A DNA stretch of 64,000 bases from positions 1 through 64,000 of the forward strand of contig CAVPZC010000001.1 of NCBI GenBank assembly GCA_963710175.1, given 5' to 3'. The position numbers and the translations under genes are program-made. The notes beneath the pieces are model-generated. The model saw only the letters and a program-made list of their open reading frames with translations. It did no database searches and had not been told where the DNA came from. Numbering within the stretch: the first letter of the stretch is position 1; each line of letters begins with the position of its first letter. This document shows, piece by piece, positions 25,529 through 34,287 of this stretch. The DNA comes from Phormidesmis sp963710175 (GTDB taxonomy: Bacteria; Cyanobacteriota; Cyanobacteriia; Phormidesmidales; Phormidesmidaceae).

Positions 25529-26536
25529 ATGGCCTGGTCTTTGACCCACGCTAAACTGCATACCCTACTCCGTCAGCGTCTCCTGCTTCCTCAGACTAGC
25601 CGTGTGCTGATAGCTGTCTCAGGCGGGCAAGATTCCCTTTGCCTGGCTCGCTTGCTAATCGAGATGCAGTCTAAGTGGAGTTGGTCCCTAGCAATCGCGC
25701 ACTGTGACCACCGTTGGCGAGCCGATTCTAGAGATAATGCTACTCATGTTTTGCAGCTGGCAAAGGCCTGGCACCTACCTGTCTGGCTAGAAGTGGCGAT
25801 CGCCTCGCCCGCCAACGAAGCAGCTGCCAGAGCGTGGCGCTATGAGACCTTGGCCAAGGTTGCTAGGCAGCAGGGCTATACCCACGTAGTTACCGGGCAT
25901 ACCGCGAGCGATCGCGCCGAAACCGTCCTCTACAATCTAATTAGAGGCACCGGCATTGACGGCATCAACTCCCTGCCCTGGAGCCGGCCGATTGACGCAG
26001 CTGAGCCAGCAGTCAGCTTAATCAGACCGCTGCTGGCCTTCAGCCGTCAGGAGACCGGCCAATTCTGCCAGCAGTATCAGCTGCCTATTTGGGAAGACAG
26101 CACCAACCAGGACTTACGCTTTCGCCGCAATCGTGTTCGCCGAGAGCTGCTGCCCTACCTGCGCAAGCAGTTTAATCCACAGGTGGAACAAGCCCTCTCA
26201 CAAACTGCTGAACTTGCCGCCGCTGACATCGCTTACTTAGAAGAGCAGTCCGCTCATCTCTATTCCCGAGCAATTGCTGCAAAGCCTAACCAGCGCGAAT
26301 GGGAAGCTGATATCTCTGCTCTGAAGGCCGCGCCTTTAGCCTTGCAGCGCCGGGTGATGCGGCGGCTGTTGCAGCAGGCCTTCTCTGTCCCGCCCAACTT
26401 TCAGCAGATTGAGCAGCTGACGGCTTTGATAAAGGCTCCCAATGGCAGCAAAACCAGCACCTACCCAGACGATCTCGTTGCTCAAGTCCGTAAACCAGTC
26501 ATTTGGTTAGGCCCGATCACGGCTGTGATTGGCTAA
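25529..26536 (+). CDS. tilS: tRNA(Ile)-lysidine synthase TilS
   Basis: TilS converts cytidine 34 of the CAU anticodon of tRNA-Ile to lysidine, which makes it read AUA. The N-type ATP pyrophosphatase motif is SGGQDSLCLARLL at about residues 32-44, followed by HCDHRWRADSRDNA and TGHTASDRAETVLYNLIRGTG. The acidic WEDSTNQDLRFRRNRVR segment is typical. The protein is about 335 residues, as in other short cyanobacterial forms that lack the full C-terminal domains. It follows the PstS-like gene by 32 bp on the same strand and could be co-transcribed. Confidence 0.95.
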   Translation: MAWSLTHAKLHTLLRQRLLLPQTSRVLIAVSGGQDSLCLARLLIEMQSKWSWSLAIAHCDHRWRADSRDNATHVLQLAKAWHLPVWLEVAIASPANEAAARAWRYETLAKVARQQGYTHVVTGHTASDRAETVLYNLIRGTGIDGINSLPWSRPIDAAEPAVSLIRPLLAFSRQETGQFCQQYQLPIWEDSTNQDLRFRRNRVRRELLPYLRKQFNPQVEQALSQTAELAAADIAYLEEQSAHLYSRAIAAKPNQREWEADISALKAAPLALQRRVMRRLLQQAFSVPPNFQQIEQLTALIKAPNGSKTSTYPDDLVAQVRKPVIWLGPITAVIG

Positions 26537-26566
26537 GCGCAGCGGACTGTATCGACAATTGTTCAA

Positions 26567-26613
26567 GTTACAAAAGCGCTTTCAAGGCAATTATGAGAGA
26601 GCAGGTTTACAAA
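26567..26613 (+). promoter_or_regulatory. TTACAAA motifs upstream of psbA, possible RpaB (HLR1-like) half sites
   Basis: GTTACAAA at 26567-26574 and TTTACAAA at 26606-26613 match the half-site of the HLR1 element bound by the high-light regulator RpaB. A third copy at 26778-26785 overlaps the psbA -35 box. None is followed by a perfect second half at the standard spacing, so the assignment is tentative. The 26537-26881 gap shows no gene; a 90-codon frame across 26503-26775 has no supporting features. Confidence 0.35.
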
Positions 26614-26777
26614 GCCGGTTTGGAGTTAGCAGGGGGACTCAGGAGCAAGCATTTTTGCGAACATAGTCTCCGAATCTCGCTTTTCAAGGAGATCGTGACC
26701 ATTGCCACCAACCGACGAGCAGCTCAGAAGCAGCTGTCAAAAAGTGAGCGTTCACTCACCAGGAATAGTCTTTAAAC

Positions 26778-26806
26778 TTTACAAAAGTAAGCATTTCTGC
26801 TAATGT
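26778..26806 (+). promoter_or_regulatory. psbA promoter
   Basis: TTTACA at 26778-26783 and TAATGT at 26801-26806 are separated by exactly 17 bp, a good sigma-70 type promoter. Transcription would start near 26813, giving a leader of about 70 nt before the ATG at 26882. A ribosome-binding AAGGA lies just before the ATG. Confidence 0.72.
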
Positions 26807-26881
26807 AAGGTCACTGGATGAGAACTGAATTTTTACAGCGCTCATTCTTGTACCTAGAAAAACATAACTAAGGATTCATAC

Positions 26882-27964
26882 ATGACTACTACACTACAGA
26901 CACGCCAAAGCGCGTCGCTGTGGGAGCAGTTTTGTCAGTGGGTCACAAGCACCGAAAACCGCCTCTATGTAGGTTGGTTCGGCGTTTTGATGATTCCGAC
27001 ACTACTCGCTGCTACCGCATGTTTCGTGATTGCGTTCATCGCAGCGCCTCCCGTTGACATCGACGGCATCCGTGAGCCTGTTGCAGGTTCATTGATGTAC
27101 GGCAACAACATCATCTCTGGTGCGGTTGTGCCGTCGTCTAACGCGATTGGCCTGCACTTCTACCCCATCTGGGAAGCCGCTTCCTTAGATGAGTGGCTCT
27201 ACAACGGTGGCCCATACCAGCTGGTAATCTTCCACTTCCTCATTGGCGTCTTTTGCTACATGGGTCGTGAGTGGGAGCTATCCTACCGCCTCGGTATGCG
27301 CCCCTGGATCTGTGTTGCATACTCTGCCCCAGTTGCAGCAGCATCGGCAGTCTTCTTGATCTACCCCCTCGGACAGGGTTCATTCTCTGACGGGATGCCA
27401 TTGGGTATCTCGGGTACATTCAACTTCATGCTGGTGTTCCAAGCAGAGCACAACATCCTGATGCACCCCTTCCACATGCTGGGAGTCGCTGGTGTCTTCG
27501 GCGGTGCTTTGTTCAGTGCAATGCACGGTTCACTCGTAACGTCTTCACTGGTTCGTGAGACGACCGAGACAGAGTCACAGAACTACGGCTACAAGTTTGG
27601 CCAGGAAGAAGAGACTTATAACATCGTTGCAGCGCACGGCTACTTCGGTCGGTTGATCTTCCAATATGCTTCATTCAACAACAGCCGTTCACTCCACTTT
27701 TTGTTGGGTGCATGGCCAGTAGTTGGCATTTGGTTCACGGCATTGGGCATCAGCACGATGGCGTTCAACCTGAACGGATTCAACTTCAACCAGTCGATTA
27801 TCGACTCACAGGGTCGCGTGATTGGTAGCTGGGCAGACGTTTTGAACCGCGCCAACCTGGGAATGGAAGTAATGCACGAGCGGAATGCTCATAACTTCCC
27901 GTTGGACCTGGCAGCTGGAGAAGCGGCGCCGGTTGCACTTACAGCACCTGCCATCAACGCGTAG
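26882..27964 (+). CDS. psbA: Photosystem II D1 protein, Glu130 (high-light) form
   Basis: The D1 reaction-centre subunit, 360 residues and five membrane helices, binds P680, pheophytin, QB and most Mn4CaO5 ligands. Key residues are in place: Tyr161, Asp170, Glu189, His190, His198, His215, Ser264, His272, His332, Glu333, His337, Asp342 and Ala344. The sequence after Ala344 is a 16-residue C-terminal extension removed by CtpA. Residue 130 is Glu, the form that in other cyanobacteria marks high-light D1 variants, rather than Gln. All manganese ligands are present, so this is not a rogue or chlorophyll f-synthase type. The gene has its own promoter and terminator. Confidence 0.99.
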   Translation: MTTTLQTRQSASLWEQFCQWVTSTENRLYVGWFGVLMIPTLLAATACFVIAFIAAPPVDIDGIREPVAGSLMYGNNIISGAVVPSSNAIGLHFYPIWEAASLDEWLYNGGPYQLVIFHFLIGVFCYMGREWELSYRLGMRPWICVAYSAPVAAASAVFLIYPLGQGSFSDGMPLGISGTFNFMLVFQAEHNILMHPFHMLGVAGVFGGALFSAMHGSLVTSSLVRETTETESQNYGYKFGQEEETYNIVAAHGYFGRLIFQYASFNNSRSLHFLLGAWPVVGIWFTALGISTMAFNLNGFNFNQSIIDSQGRVIGSWADVLNRANLGMEVMHERNAHNFPLDLAAGEAAPVALTAPAINA

Positions 27965-28008
27965 TCGTCATATTGTGACCTGACTACTCCTTGAATGGAT
28001 AGATGAGA

Positions 28009-28054
28009 AGCCCCCCGCACACTGTTTTTGACAGGTAGTGCGGGGGGCTTTTTA
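28009..28054 (+). terminator. Rho-independent terminator of psbA
   Basis: A perfect 12-bp GC-rich stem, AGCCCCCCGCAC with GTGCGGGGGGCT, encloses a 17-nt loop and is followed by TTTTT. It ends psbA and separates it from the convergent queA. The minus strand has no T-run after the stem. Confidence 0.95.
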
Positions 28055-28058
28055 GTGG

Positions 28059-29207
28059 CTATTTCTGGTTGCTATTTCCAAGCACTGCTTCTGGCAGAAT
28101 GATCATGGCATCGCCAAAAGAGTAGAAGCGGTACTGCTGGGCGATCGCCTCTTCGTAAAGCTGCATCAGCCGCCCTCTGCCAATGAGCGCACTTACCATC
28201 ATCAGCAGACTAGAGCCCGGCAGATGAAAGTTAGTAATTAGCCCGTCAATCACCTGCCACCGGTAGCCCGGATAGATAAACAGGTCAGTTTTACCGCTGT
28301 AGGGCTGGAGCTGGCCGCAAGCTGCGACCGCTCCTTCTAAAGCCCGAGTGGAGGTGGTTCCGACTGCAATCACCCTACCGCCCTGGGCTTTGGTGTGCTG
28401 AATCTTTTCTACGGTAGCAGCAGGTATTTCAATCCGTTCCTGGTGCATGGTGTGGGTTTCAATGTCGCTCACCTCTACTGGGCGGAACGTGCCAATACCC
28501 ACATGTAGCGTGACGGTAGCGGTTTGGATGCCTTTGTCGGCTAGCTCGCTCAGCAGGCGTTCGGTAAAGTGCAGTCCTGCGGTAGGCGCGGCGATCGCCC
28601 CCCGACGCTCAGCAAAGACCGTTTGATACTGTTCTGGTAAAGACTCAGAATGGGTAATGTAGGGGGGGAGAGGCATCTGGCCCAGTTGCTCAATCAGGTC
28701 GTCAACCGGACAGCCATTCTGAGAGGACAGCTTTAAGATACGACCATTAGTAGTCTGGTCATGCGCCTCTACTAACGCGGTCATCATTGGGTAGCCTGGA
28801 CTGCCAAACTCAATCTTGCTGCCGGGCTGAAGCCGTCGCCCTGGCTTCACGAGTGCCAACCACCGATCTACTGCAACCGCCTCTACTAGCAAGACCTCGA
28901 CCGCCGCGCCGCTATGTTTGGTGCCGAACAGTCGCGCTGGAATAACTCGCGTATTATTGATAACTAGAAGGTCGCCGGGCAGCAGCAGGTCAATCAAGTC
29001 TCTGAAGTGACGGTGCTGGCATCTTTGCTGACTCTCTACGACCATCAGCCTAGCGCTATCTCTGGGGATCACCGGGTTTTGAGCAATGAGAGATGCCGGT
29101 AGGTCGTAGCTGTAGGCAGCAAGCTGGCGATCGCGCGCAGTGCGCAATTGGCTGCTATTGGTAGGGTCAGCCTCTGAGGAAGATTTTTTACTGTTTGGCT
29201 TGATCAT
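28059..29207 (-). CDS. queA: tRNA preQ1(34) S-adenosylmethionine ribosyltransferase-isomerase QueA
   Basis: QueA transfers and isomerises the ribosyl group of SAM to 7-aminomethyl-7-deazaguanine in tRNA, forming epoxyqueuosine. Family motifs are YDLPASLIAQNPVIPRDSAR, LVINNTRVIPARLFGTK, IAAPTAGLHFTERLL, VTLHVGIGTFRPVEV and GLITNFHLPGSSLLMMV. The domain begins near residue 30, so the ATG at 29207 (MIKPNSKK) is preferred over the longer frame starting at 29279, whose first 24 residues look non-coding. It is convergent with psbA behind its terminator. Confidence 0.95.
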   Translation of the reverse strand: MIKPNSKKSSSEADPTNSSQLRTARDRQLAAYSYDLPASLIAQNPVIPRDSARLMVVESQQRCQHRHFRDLIDLLLPGDLLVINNTRVIPARLFGTKHSGAAVEVLLVEAVAVDRWLALVKPGRRLQPGSKIEFGSPGYPMMTALVEAHDQTTNGRILKLSSQNGCPVDDLIEQLGQMPLPPYITHSESLPEQYQTVFAERRGAIAAPTAGLHFTERLLSELADKGIQTATVTLHVGIGTFRPVEVSDIETHTMHQERIEIPAATVEKIQHTKAQGGRVIAVGTTSTRALEGAVAACGQLQPYSGKTDLFIYPGYRWQVIDGLITNFHLPGSSLLMMVSALIGRGRLMQLYEEAIAQQYRFYSFGDAMIILPEAVLGNSNQK

Positions 29208-29417
29208 TTGGCATTGAAGGTGAGGCTTCGGGGAAACACTGCGCCATAATAGAATCACGTACTTTAGGAACTGAGCCATCAGCCTGAGGCTGCAAGTGTC
29301 AGCTTGGTTGACACGTTTTCAATTTGCTTTCAACCACTGGACATTTTCACCAGCTGCTCAGCAGCTCCATTTACTTCAGAAAATAATTAAGACTGTAGCA
29401 CCCTCTAAAACTGGACG

Positions 29418-29807
29418 ATGGAATACATCTACTATCTGACAAATGCGAGCCTGACTTTACGAGTGGTCGAACGTTTGCTGTGCGTATCCCAGCTGCCGCT
29501 AGAATTTATAACGGTCATCCATCAGATCAATGGCTGGATAGTTAAGGTGAAGCTGCACGATAGTGTGACCCCTCGGGCCCAGCAAAACTTTTCAGCTTTT
29601 CTCAACGAGATTGGGACGGCTTACGAACCGGGCATTCAGGTGCGAATGGCACTGTGGGGCTTAGAAATGGGGCAGTCAGCAGTAGACGTGATGCGTCGCT
29701 ATCAAGTTGCGGTGGTTTCTCATGGCAAGCCTGATCGCCGTGAGATTGAAGAATTTCGTCAGCAGTTTGTGATGGGGTTGGGCTACTGCCCAGAAACACT
29801 GGCATAG
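29418..29807 (+). CDS. Conserved hypothetical protein
   Basis: A 129-residue soluble protein that I do not recognise. It starts MEYIYYLTNASLTLRVVERL and contains LPLEFITVIHQINGWIVKVKL. The C-terminal half has a helical stretch, GLEMGQSAVDVMRRYQVAVV, and ends near a lone cysteine in GLGYCPETL. It lies convergent with yraN, 5 bp from its stop. The ATG start is the only reasonable one. Codon use resembles its neighbours. Confidence 0.62.
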   Translation: MEYIYYLTNASLTLRVVERLLCVSQLPLEFITVIHQINGWIVKVKLHDSVTPRAQQNFSAFLNEIGTAYEPGIQVRMALWGLEMGQSAVDVMRRYQVAVVSHGKPDRREIEEFRQQFVMGLGYCPETLA

Positions 29808-29812
29808 CAGCT

Positions 29813-30250
29813 TTAGAAAGCGTTAGGTATGTAGGCCTGTAGGGTCAGGTATTTCTGCAAATCCGGGACGAGCAGGTAATGCCCCTGAGCAGGCGGCGCT
29901 GATTTGCAGCTCACCAAGGCCACGTCGAAGCGGCAGGGGAGTTCGGAAAGGTAGGGATGCCGTACCAAAAAGTAGCGAGCGGTTGTTTGAAGTTTGCGCT
30001 GTTTGCTGCGGGTGAGTGAGAGTAGCCCGTCGGCGTCCCAGTTTCCCCGGCTGCGGGTTTTCACTTCTACGAAGGCGAGCATCTCACTGCGGAGCGGGCC
30101 ATGACCGCTATGGCCTTGGGCAATCAGATCAATTTCGCCAAAGCGGCTGTGCCAGCGCTGCTGAATGATTTGCCAGTGGCGCTGGGTCAGCCACTGATAG
30201 ACCAGCTGTTCGCCATACTGACCTAGATCTTGAGCGTCGGGGTGGGCCAT
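29813..30250 (-). CDS. YraN family (UPF0102) nuclease-fold protein
   Basis: A 145-residue protein of the YraN/UPF0102 family, an endonuclease-like fold often near DNA-processing genes. The PD-(D/E)XK-type core is visible as RFGEIDLIAQG and LAFVEVKTRSR, preceded by the N-terminal helix GQYGEQLVYQWL and followed by KQRKLQTTARYFL. It sits 71 bp downstream of dnaG on the same strand. The catalytic Asp, Glu and Lys pattern is intact. The role in vivo is not known. Confidence 0.9.
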   Translation of the reverse strand: MAHPDAQDLGQYGEQLVYQWLTQRHWQIIQQRWHSRFGEIDLIAQGHSGHGPLRSEMLAFVEVKTRSRGNWDADGLLSLTRSKQRKLQTTARYFLVRHPYLSELPCRFDVALVSCKSAPPAQGHYLLVPDLQKYLTLQAYIPNAF

Positions 30251-30321
30251 GCGCTAGGGCGTAGCAGAGGATCAACTGTTCATGCTACCTGGCTATAGAT
30301 TTCCCTGCCGATGTCCAGTAT

Positions 30322-32244
30322 CTATGAGTGATGCACCCAGGGAATGCTGGCGAGATCGGCAAAGTCTACGCTGCGCTCTGCTTCGAGCTCGGCAATGCGA
30401 TGCTTTTCGGCCACGATCTGCTTCTGATACTGACTGTGTTTTTCGGGAGAAATAGAAAAGTCGCTATCAGCCCAAAGGTTAAGCAGCAGTCGATAGCGCT
30501 TTTCGCACATGTTTTTTTCTAAGCAGGCGATCGCTGCTCGAATCACCAGCGGTGCTCTGAGCACGTCCAGCCGAGTTTTTTCTTCGAGGTAAAGCAGATG
30601 GTGCACCTGAGAGAGCGAACCGGTGGACTCAGCCGAAAAATTGCGCAGGGTTTCGAGCAGGCTAGTTGAGGAGAGATCGACATTTGTCAGCTCGGTGACC
30701 ATCCGCCAGAGGGCGCGGTGGTGGGAAAAGCCAAACTGCAAATCGCGCGTTTCCAGGCTATCGGCGATGGTTTGACGGTGTTCAGCGCCGTGAATATAAA
30801 TGCGCAGCAGGGCGGCCTCGGCCTCTTCTAAAAAGCTGCGGCTGAGTACCTGTACGTCGTGAGCGGCTTTCGTCCCATCTGGAGCGCGACGTTTGCGGCG
30901 CACCTGAGCCAAAAAGTTTTCTGCCAGCAGCGGCACAATCCGGCTATCGCCCTGGCTAAAAATCTCAGCGCAGTAGCGAATATAGTGAGTGCGGGTATCG
31001 GCATTGGCAATATCGCTCAGCAAGCCGACTACAGCCTGAGATGCCTGCTGAAACTGATCGGCCTGCTTGAGATCCAGGTTGCGCAGCAAGTTGCTGATTT
31101 GCCAGTCTAGCCAGAGCGGGGCGGTGTCGGCTAGCGCCTGATATTCGGCTGGGGTGTGAGCTCGCAGGTAGTCATCTGGATCTTTGCCATCGGGAATGTT
31201 GAGAATGCGCAGCTGCACATCGCCGCGATAGGCCATTTCAGCGACTTCCCCAATCGCTCGCTCGGCAGCTTTAACGCCAGCAGCATCGGCGTCAAAGTTG
31301 AAGATAATCTGCTTGGATTCGGTATAGCGCAGCAGCTGTTTTACCTGGCCCGCGTTCAGGGCGGTCCCCAGCGCAGCGACCGCATGGGTGACCCCGGCGG
31401 CGTGAAGGGCAATCACGTCAAAATAGCCCTCGACGACGATGGCGCGATCTTGCTGGGCGATCGCCGCCTTCGCCTTGTCCAACCCAAATAGCGTTCTCCC
31501 TTTATCAAACAGTTCGGTCTCAGGAGAATTGAGATATTTGGGCTTGGCATCAGCGCCCAGACCGCGTCCGCCAAAGCCGATCAGCCGGTTTTGCGCGTCG
31601 TGAATGGGCACCATCAAGCGGCAGCGAAACCGGTCGTAATAGCCGCTGCCGCCCTGACGCGGCACAATCAGCCCGGCCTGCTCCACCAGATTGACCGGAT
31701 AGCGCTTTTGTTCTACCAGGTAGCCATAGAGCGTTTGCCAGCCTTCGGGCGCGTAGCCCAGCTGAAAGTGCTTGATCGTCTGCTCGCTTAGCTGCCGTTC
31801 CTTTAGCAGGTAGGTGAGCGCCTGCTGCCCATCCGGCTGGAACAGGGCGTGCTCATAAAACTTCGCGGCCACTGCCACAATTTCGTAGAGCTGCTCGCGC
31901 AGGGTCAGCTTACGCTGCAATTCCTGCTGCTGGGCGGGCTCCATGGTAGTGACCGGCACCTGATAGCGACGGGCCAGGTCCAGCACGACATCGGCAAATG
32001 AGCGTTTGCCCAATTCCATCAAAAACTTAAAGGCGTTGCCCCCGGCCCCACAGCTAAAGCAGTAGTAAAACTGCTTAGTCGGACTGACGCTAAAGCTAGG
32101 CGACTTATCGTCGTGGAAGGGGCAAAGCCCGACAAAGTCTTTACCCTGCTTTTTGAGCACCACCTGCTCAGAAATGATATCGACAATATCGGCCCGCTGG
32201 CGGACTTCGTCAATCGTATCGGGGTGGAGGCGGGGGCTGCTCAT
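30322..32244 (-). CDS. dnaG: DNA primase DnaG
   Basis: Bacterial replicative primase of 640 residues. The N-terminal CHC2 zinc finger is GLCPFHDDKSPSF with YYCFSCGAGGNAFKF. The Toprim catalytic core has AIVVEGYFDVIAL and IIFNFDADAAGVKAA, with the metal-binding DPDDYLR motif following. The C-terminal helicase-binding region is less conserved. The start lies 9 bp after the stop of the BMC-like gene, so the two are likely in one transcript. Length is normal. Confidence 0.97.
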   Translation of the reverse strand: MSSPRLHPDTIDEVRQRADIVDIISEQVVLKKQGKDFVGLCPFHDDKSPSFSVSPTKQFYYCFSCGAGGNAFKFLMELGKRSFADVVLDLARRYQVPVTTMEPAQQQELQRKLTLREQLYEIVAVAAKFYEHALFQPDGQQALTYLLKERQLSEQTIKHFQLGYAPEGWQTLYGYLVEQKRYPVNLVEQAGLIVPRQGGSGYYDRFRCRLMVPIHDAQNRLIGFGGRGLGADAKPKYLNSPETELFDKGRTLFGLDKAKAAIAQQDRAIVVEGYFDVIALHAAGVTHAVAALGTALNAGQVKQLLRYTESKQIIFNFDADAAGVKAAERAIGEVAEMAYRGDVQLRILNIPDGKDPDDYLRAHTPAEYQALADTAPLWLDWQISNLLRNLDLKQADQFQQASQAVVGLLSDIANADTRTHYIRYCAEIFSQGDSRIVPLLAENFLAQVRRKRRAPDGTKAAHDVQVLSRSFLEEAEAALLRIYIHGAEHRQTIADSLETRDLQFGFSHHRALWRMVTELTNVDLSSTSLLETLRNFSAESTGSLSQVHHLLYLEEKTRLDVLRAPLVIRAAIACLEKNMCEKRYRLLLNLWADSDFSISPEKHSQYQKQIVAEKHRIAELEAERSVDFADLASIPWVHHS

Positions 32245-32253
32245 GAGAATCCA

Positions 32254-32892
32254 CTACTCGTCGGCATCGTCGTCGGTATCCATTCGGCCAGGAAGCGCGT
32301 TCATGGCTGCTTCCACCGCGCGAGCAGCGGCTAAAATATCCTGCTCAGCACCGCCCAGGTAAAGCCGACCAAAGCTGCCGATCGCCGAAATTTGCAAAAT
32401 GTTAATAAAAGCAGCTTTTTCGGCCTCGTTAGCCGCCAGGGAAGCGTAGGCAGCGGGCTGGCACTCCATTACATAGAGCGTCTCACCCGCTAGAATCATC
32501 TGGCCCCGGCGGGTGCGGTTGATCAGCTGCACATGGTGCGGATCGAGATTGCGAATCACCTGATTGGACATCAGCTCTGGTTTTAAAGAGTCGCGTATGC
32601 TCAGGCCTAGGTAAGCCAAAATGGCTCTGCCAGCGGCTTTGACTTCACCCTGGCTGCCGTGAATCTCCAGTACGCCGTACAGACGCTCTACCACCTGTAC
32701 GCCGGGGCGCACTACGGCTGATTTGAGCGCAACATCGGTAATGCGGTTAATCTCAATGCCTGGCGATACTTCAATCCACAGAGAAGCGTCGCCAGGGAGT
32801 GGCAAAAAACCGATAGACACGGTGCCAATATAGGCCGCGTGCTGGGGCTGAAGATTGTCAAGATAAACGTAGCTGCGAAGTTCTACACCCAA
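32254..32892 (-). CDS. Tandem BMC-like (bacterial microcompartment shell-fold) protein
   Basis: A 212-residue protein whose two halves each resemble a BMC shell domain. The first half contains ALKSAVVRPGVQVVERLYG and GSQGEVKAAGRAILAYLGL. The second contains SAIGSFGRLYLGGAEQDI and AARAVEAAMNALPG, the latter close to the classical BMC pattern. The tail is acidic (MDTDDDADE). It starts at a TTG: an in-frame TAA lies seven codons upstream and there is no ATG or GTG in between. It is not near carboxysome genes but 9 bp upstream of dnaG. The BMC assignment is moderate. Confidence 0.65.
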   Translation of the reverse strand: MGVELRSYVYLDNLQPQHAAYIGTVSIGFLPLPGDASLWIEVSPGIEINRITDVALKSAVVRPGVQVVERLYGVLEIHGSQGEVKAAGRAILAYLGLSIRDSLKPELMSNQVIRNLDPHHVQLINRTRRGQMILAGETLYVMECQPAAYASLAANEAEKAAFINILQISAIGSFGRLYLGGAEQDILAAARAVEAAMNALPGRMDTDDDADE

Positions 32893-32918
32893 GTGTTCTG
32901 CCGAGAAAAGTTAATACA

Positions 32919-32930
32919 GTGAACGTTCAC
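32919..32930. promoter_or_regulatory. 12-bp perfect palindrome upstream of the BMC-like gene
   Basis: GTGAACGTTCAC is fully self-complementary and lies 27 bp upstream of the start codon, a position expected for an operator. It does not match NtcA, LexA or HLR1 consensus. The 32893-33276 gap shows no other feature that I can support. Confidence 0.4.
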
Positions 32931-33276
32931 GATGCTGAATATGCGTCTGTGCAGATATTTGTATGCAATTGCCACATGGAGCGGATCACGTCTCAGTAAA
33001 TCTACGCGAGGACTGTGAGCCCGTATAAAGTCACTATAAGCCTGACGACCCAATTTGCCAGAGGTTTGAGAGGGATAAGTAAAGCGGTTTTTACTCAGTG
33101 CTTAGGAATGACCTGTGAAGGCTTATGTGCATAGGCTGCGAGCGATCACAAGCTTTCTTCCGCGCAGGTCATTTAGCACCCCAAAAGTCGGCTATTTGTA
33201 CGCTCGCAAGGCCCCAGGCCTATCGTGGATACTGAAACAGTATTCTCAAATTTTCATTTGCTCACCGCTAATCACT

Positions 33277-33459
33277 ATGCATTCATACAAACTCTCTGAG
33301 TCACCTGGGTCACTTGATTCGTCAGCTCATGACTCAGACGAGAATCCAACCCCTGCTGCTCCATCGGACCAGGCAGAGCGCCCTGACAAAGACGTGATGT
33401 GTTTGGTCTATCCAGACGGCAGGCTCATCATGGTTGAACCTGAGCCAAAACCCGATTAA
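33277..33459 (+). CDS. Small hypothetical protein
   Basis: A possible 60-residue acidic protein. It starts MHSYKLSESPGSL, has a Ser/Asp/Pro-rich middle, and ends with VMCLVYPDGRLIMVEPEP, which looks like a conserved short beta element. The frame is open further upstream to 33115, but that part is basic and looks non-coding. No strong ribosome-binding site precedes the ATG. It lies 54 bp before comF on the same strand. Confidence 0.42.
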   Translation: MHSYKLSESPGSLDSSAHDSDENPTPAAPSDQAERPDKDVMCLVYPDGRLIMVEPEPKPD

Positions 33460-33513
33460 AAGATAGTGCCATTGTTATCAACGACTTCTCAAATGGTCTT
33501 TTAGGAACGCACC

Positions 33514-34287
33514 TTGAGTCATTGTAAAGCTAATTGGGTAAACCGTTTCAGTGCTAAGCATTTGGGTGGAGCAGGGCTGAGAAACCTGCTAGGTGTGTTT
33601 TTGAGTCGGGGCTGTCCGGTGTGTGATCGCCCGACTTCATCCGCTCCCTTCTGCCCAGACTGTCAGCGACAGATCCAGAACTGCCCGCCGCTGCCCATGC
33701 GGTTAGCCGCGCCTGCTCAAAATGACGCTCACACTTTGCCGGTTGGGGCGCTCGGCACCTATAGCGGCACTTTGAAACGGGCAATTTTAGCGCTGAAGTA
33801 TAGCGATCGCCCCGACGTAGCCAACCCTCTAGGCGCAGCCTTGGGTCAGCAGTGGTTGGAGCACGCCAGATCGGGCCCTGCGAGCAGATCGGCGATCGCA
33901 CCCGCCCGGCTCTATGCGCTGCCGATTCCGCTACATGCCGAACGCCAGAAATCTCGTGGCTACAATCAGGCTGAGCTGATCGCTCAAGCTTTTTGTCAGG
34001 TGAGCGGCCTGCCGCTGCTAGGCGATGGCTTAGCGCGTACCCAGTCGACTTTGCCTCAGCATCAGCTCAGTTTGGCCGCCCGGCAGCAAAATCTCACTCA
34101 GGCGTTTGAGGTGGGCCCGTCGCTGCGCCAGGTCTTGCGCCAGCGGTCAGCCGCCATTTTACTAATTGACGATATCTATACAACAGGGACCACCGCTCAG
34201 AGTGCCGCTCTCACGTTGGCGCGCGCAGGGGTACCCGTCGTCGGGATGATGACGGTAGCTAAAGCTACTCTGTCGCCGCCTGCGTAG
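33514..34287 (+). CDS. comF: ComF family protein (phosphoribosyltransferase-like)
   Basis: A 257-residue ComF family protein associated with DNA uptake in naturally competent bacteria. A four-cysteine zinc element (CPVCDRP and CPDCQRQ) near the N-terminus precedes a type I phosphoribosyltransferase fold with PIPLHAERQKSRGYNQAE and the PRPP loop ILLIDDIYTTGTTAQSA. The start is TTG, with AGGA at proper spacing. Its 3' end overlaps the convergent gene by 23 bp. With dprA at 7.8-9.0 kb the window holds two competence genes. Confidence 0.9.
   Translation: MSHCKANWVNRFSAKHLGGAGLRNLLGVFLSRGCPVCDRPTSSAPFCPDCQRQIQNCPPLPMRLAAPAQNDAHTLPVGALGTYSGTLKRAILALKYSDRPDVANPLGAALGQQWLEHARSGPASRSAIAPARLYALPIPLHAERQKSRGYNQAELIAQAFCQVSGLPLLGDGLARTQSTLPQHQLSLAARQQNLTQAFEVGPSLRQVLRQRSAAILLIDDIYTTGTTAQSAALTLARAGVPVVGMMTVAKATLSPPA

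Noticed and set aside
26503..26775. 90-codon frame between tilS and psbA
   Set aside because: It overlaps the tilS end, has no domain or ribosome-binding site and covers the psbA upstream region; composition looks like chance.
26882..27964. Chlorophyll f synthase or rogue D1
   Set aside because: All manganese ligands and the processing site are present, so it is a functional D1.
33115..33276. N-terminal part of the small protein before comF
   Set aside because: Basic, low-information sequence unlike the acidic conserved-looking end; translation more likely starts at 33277.
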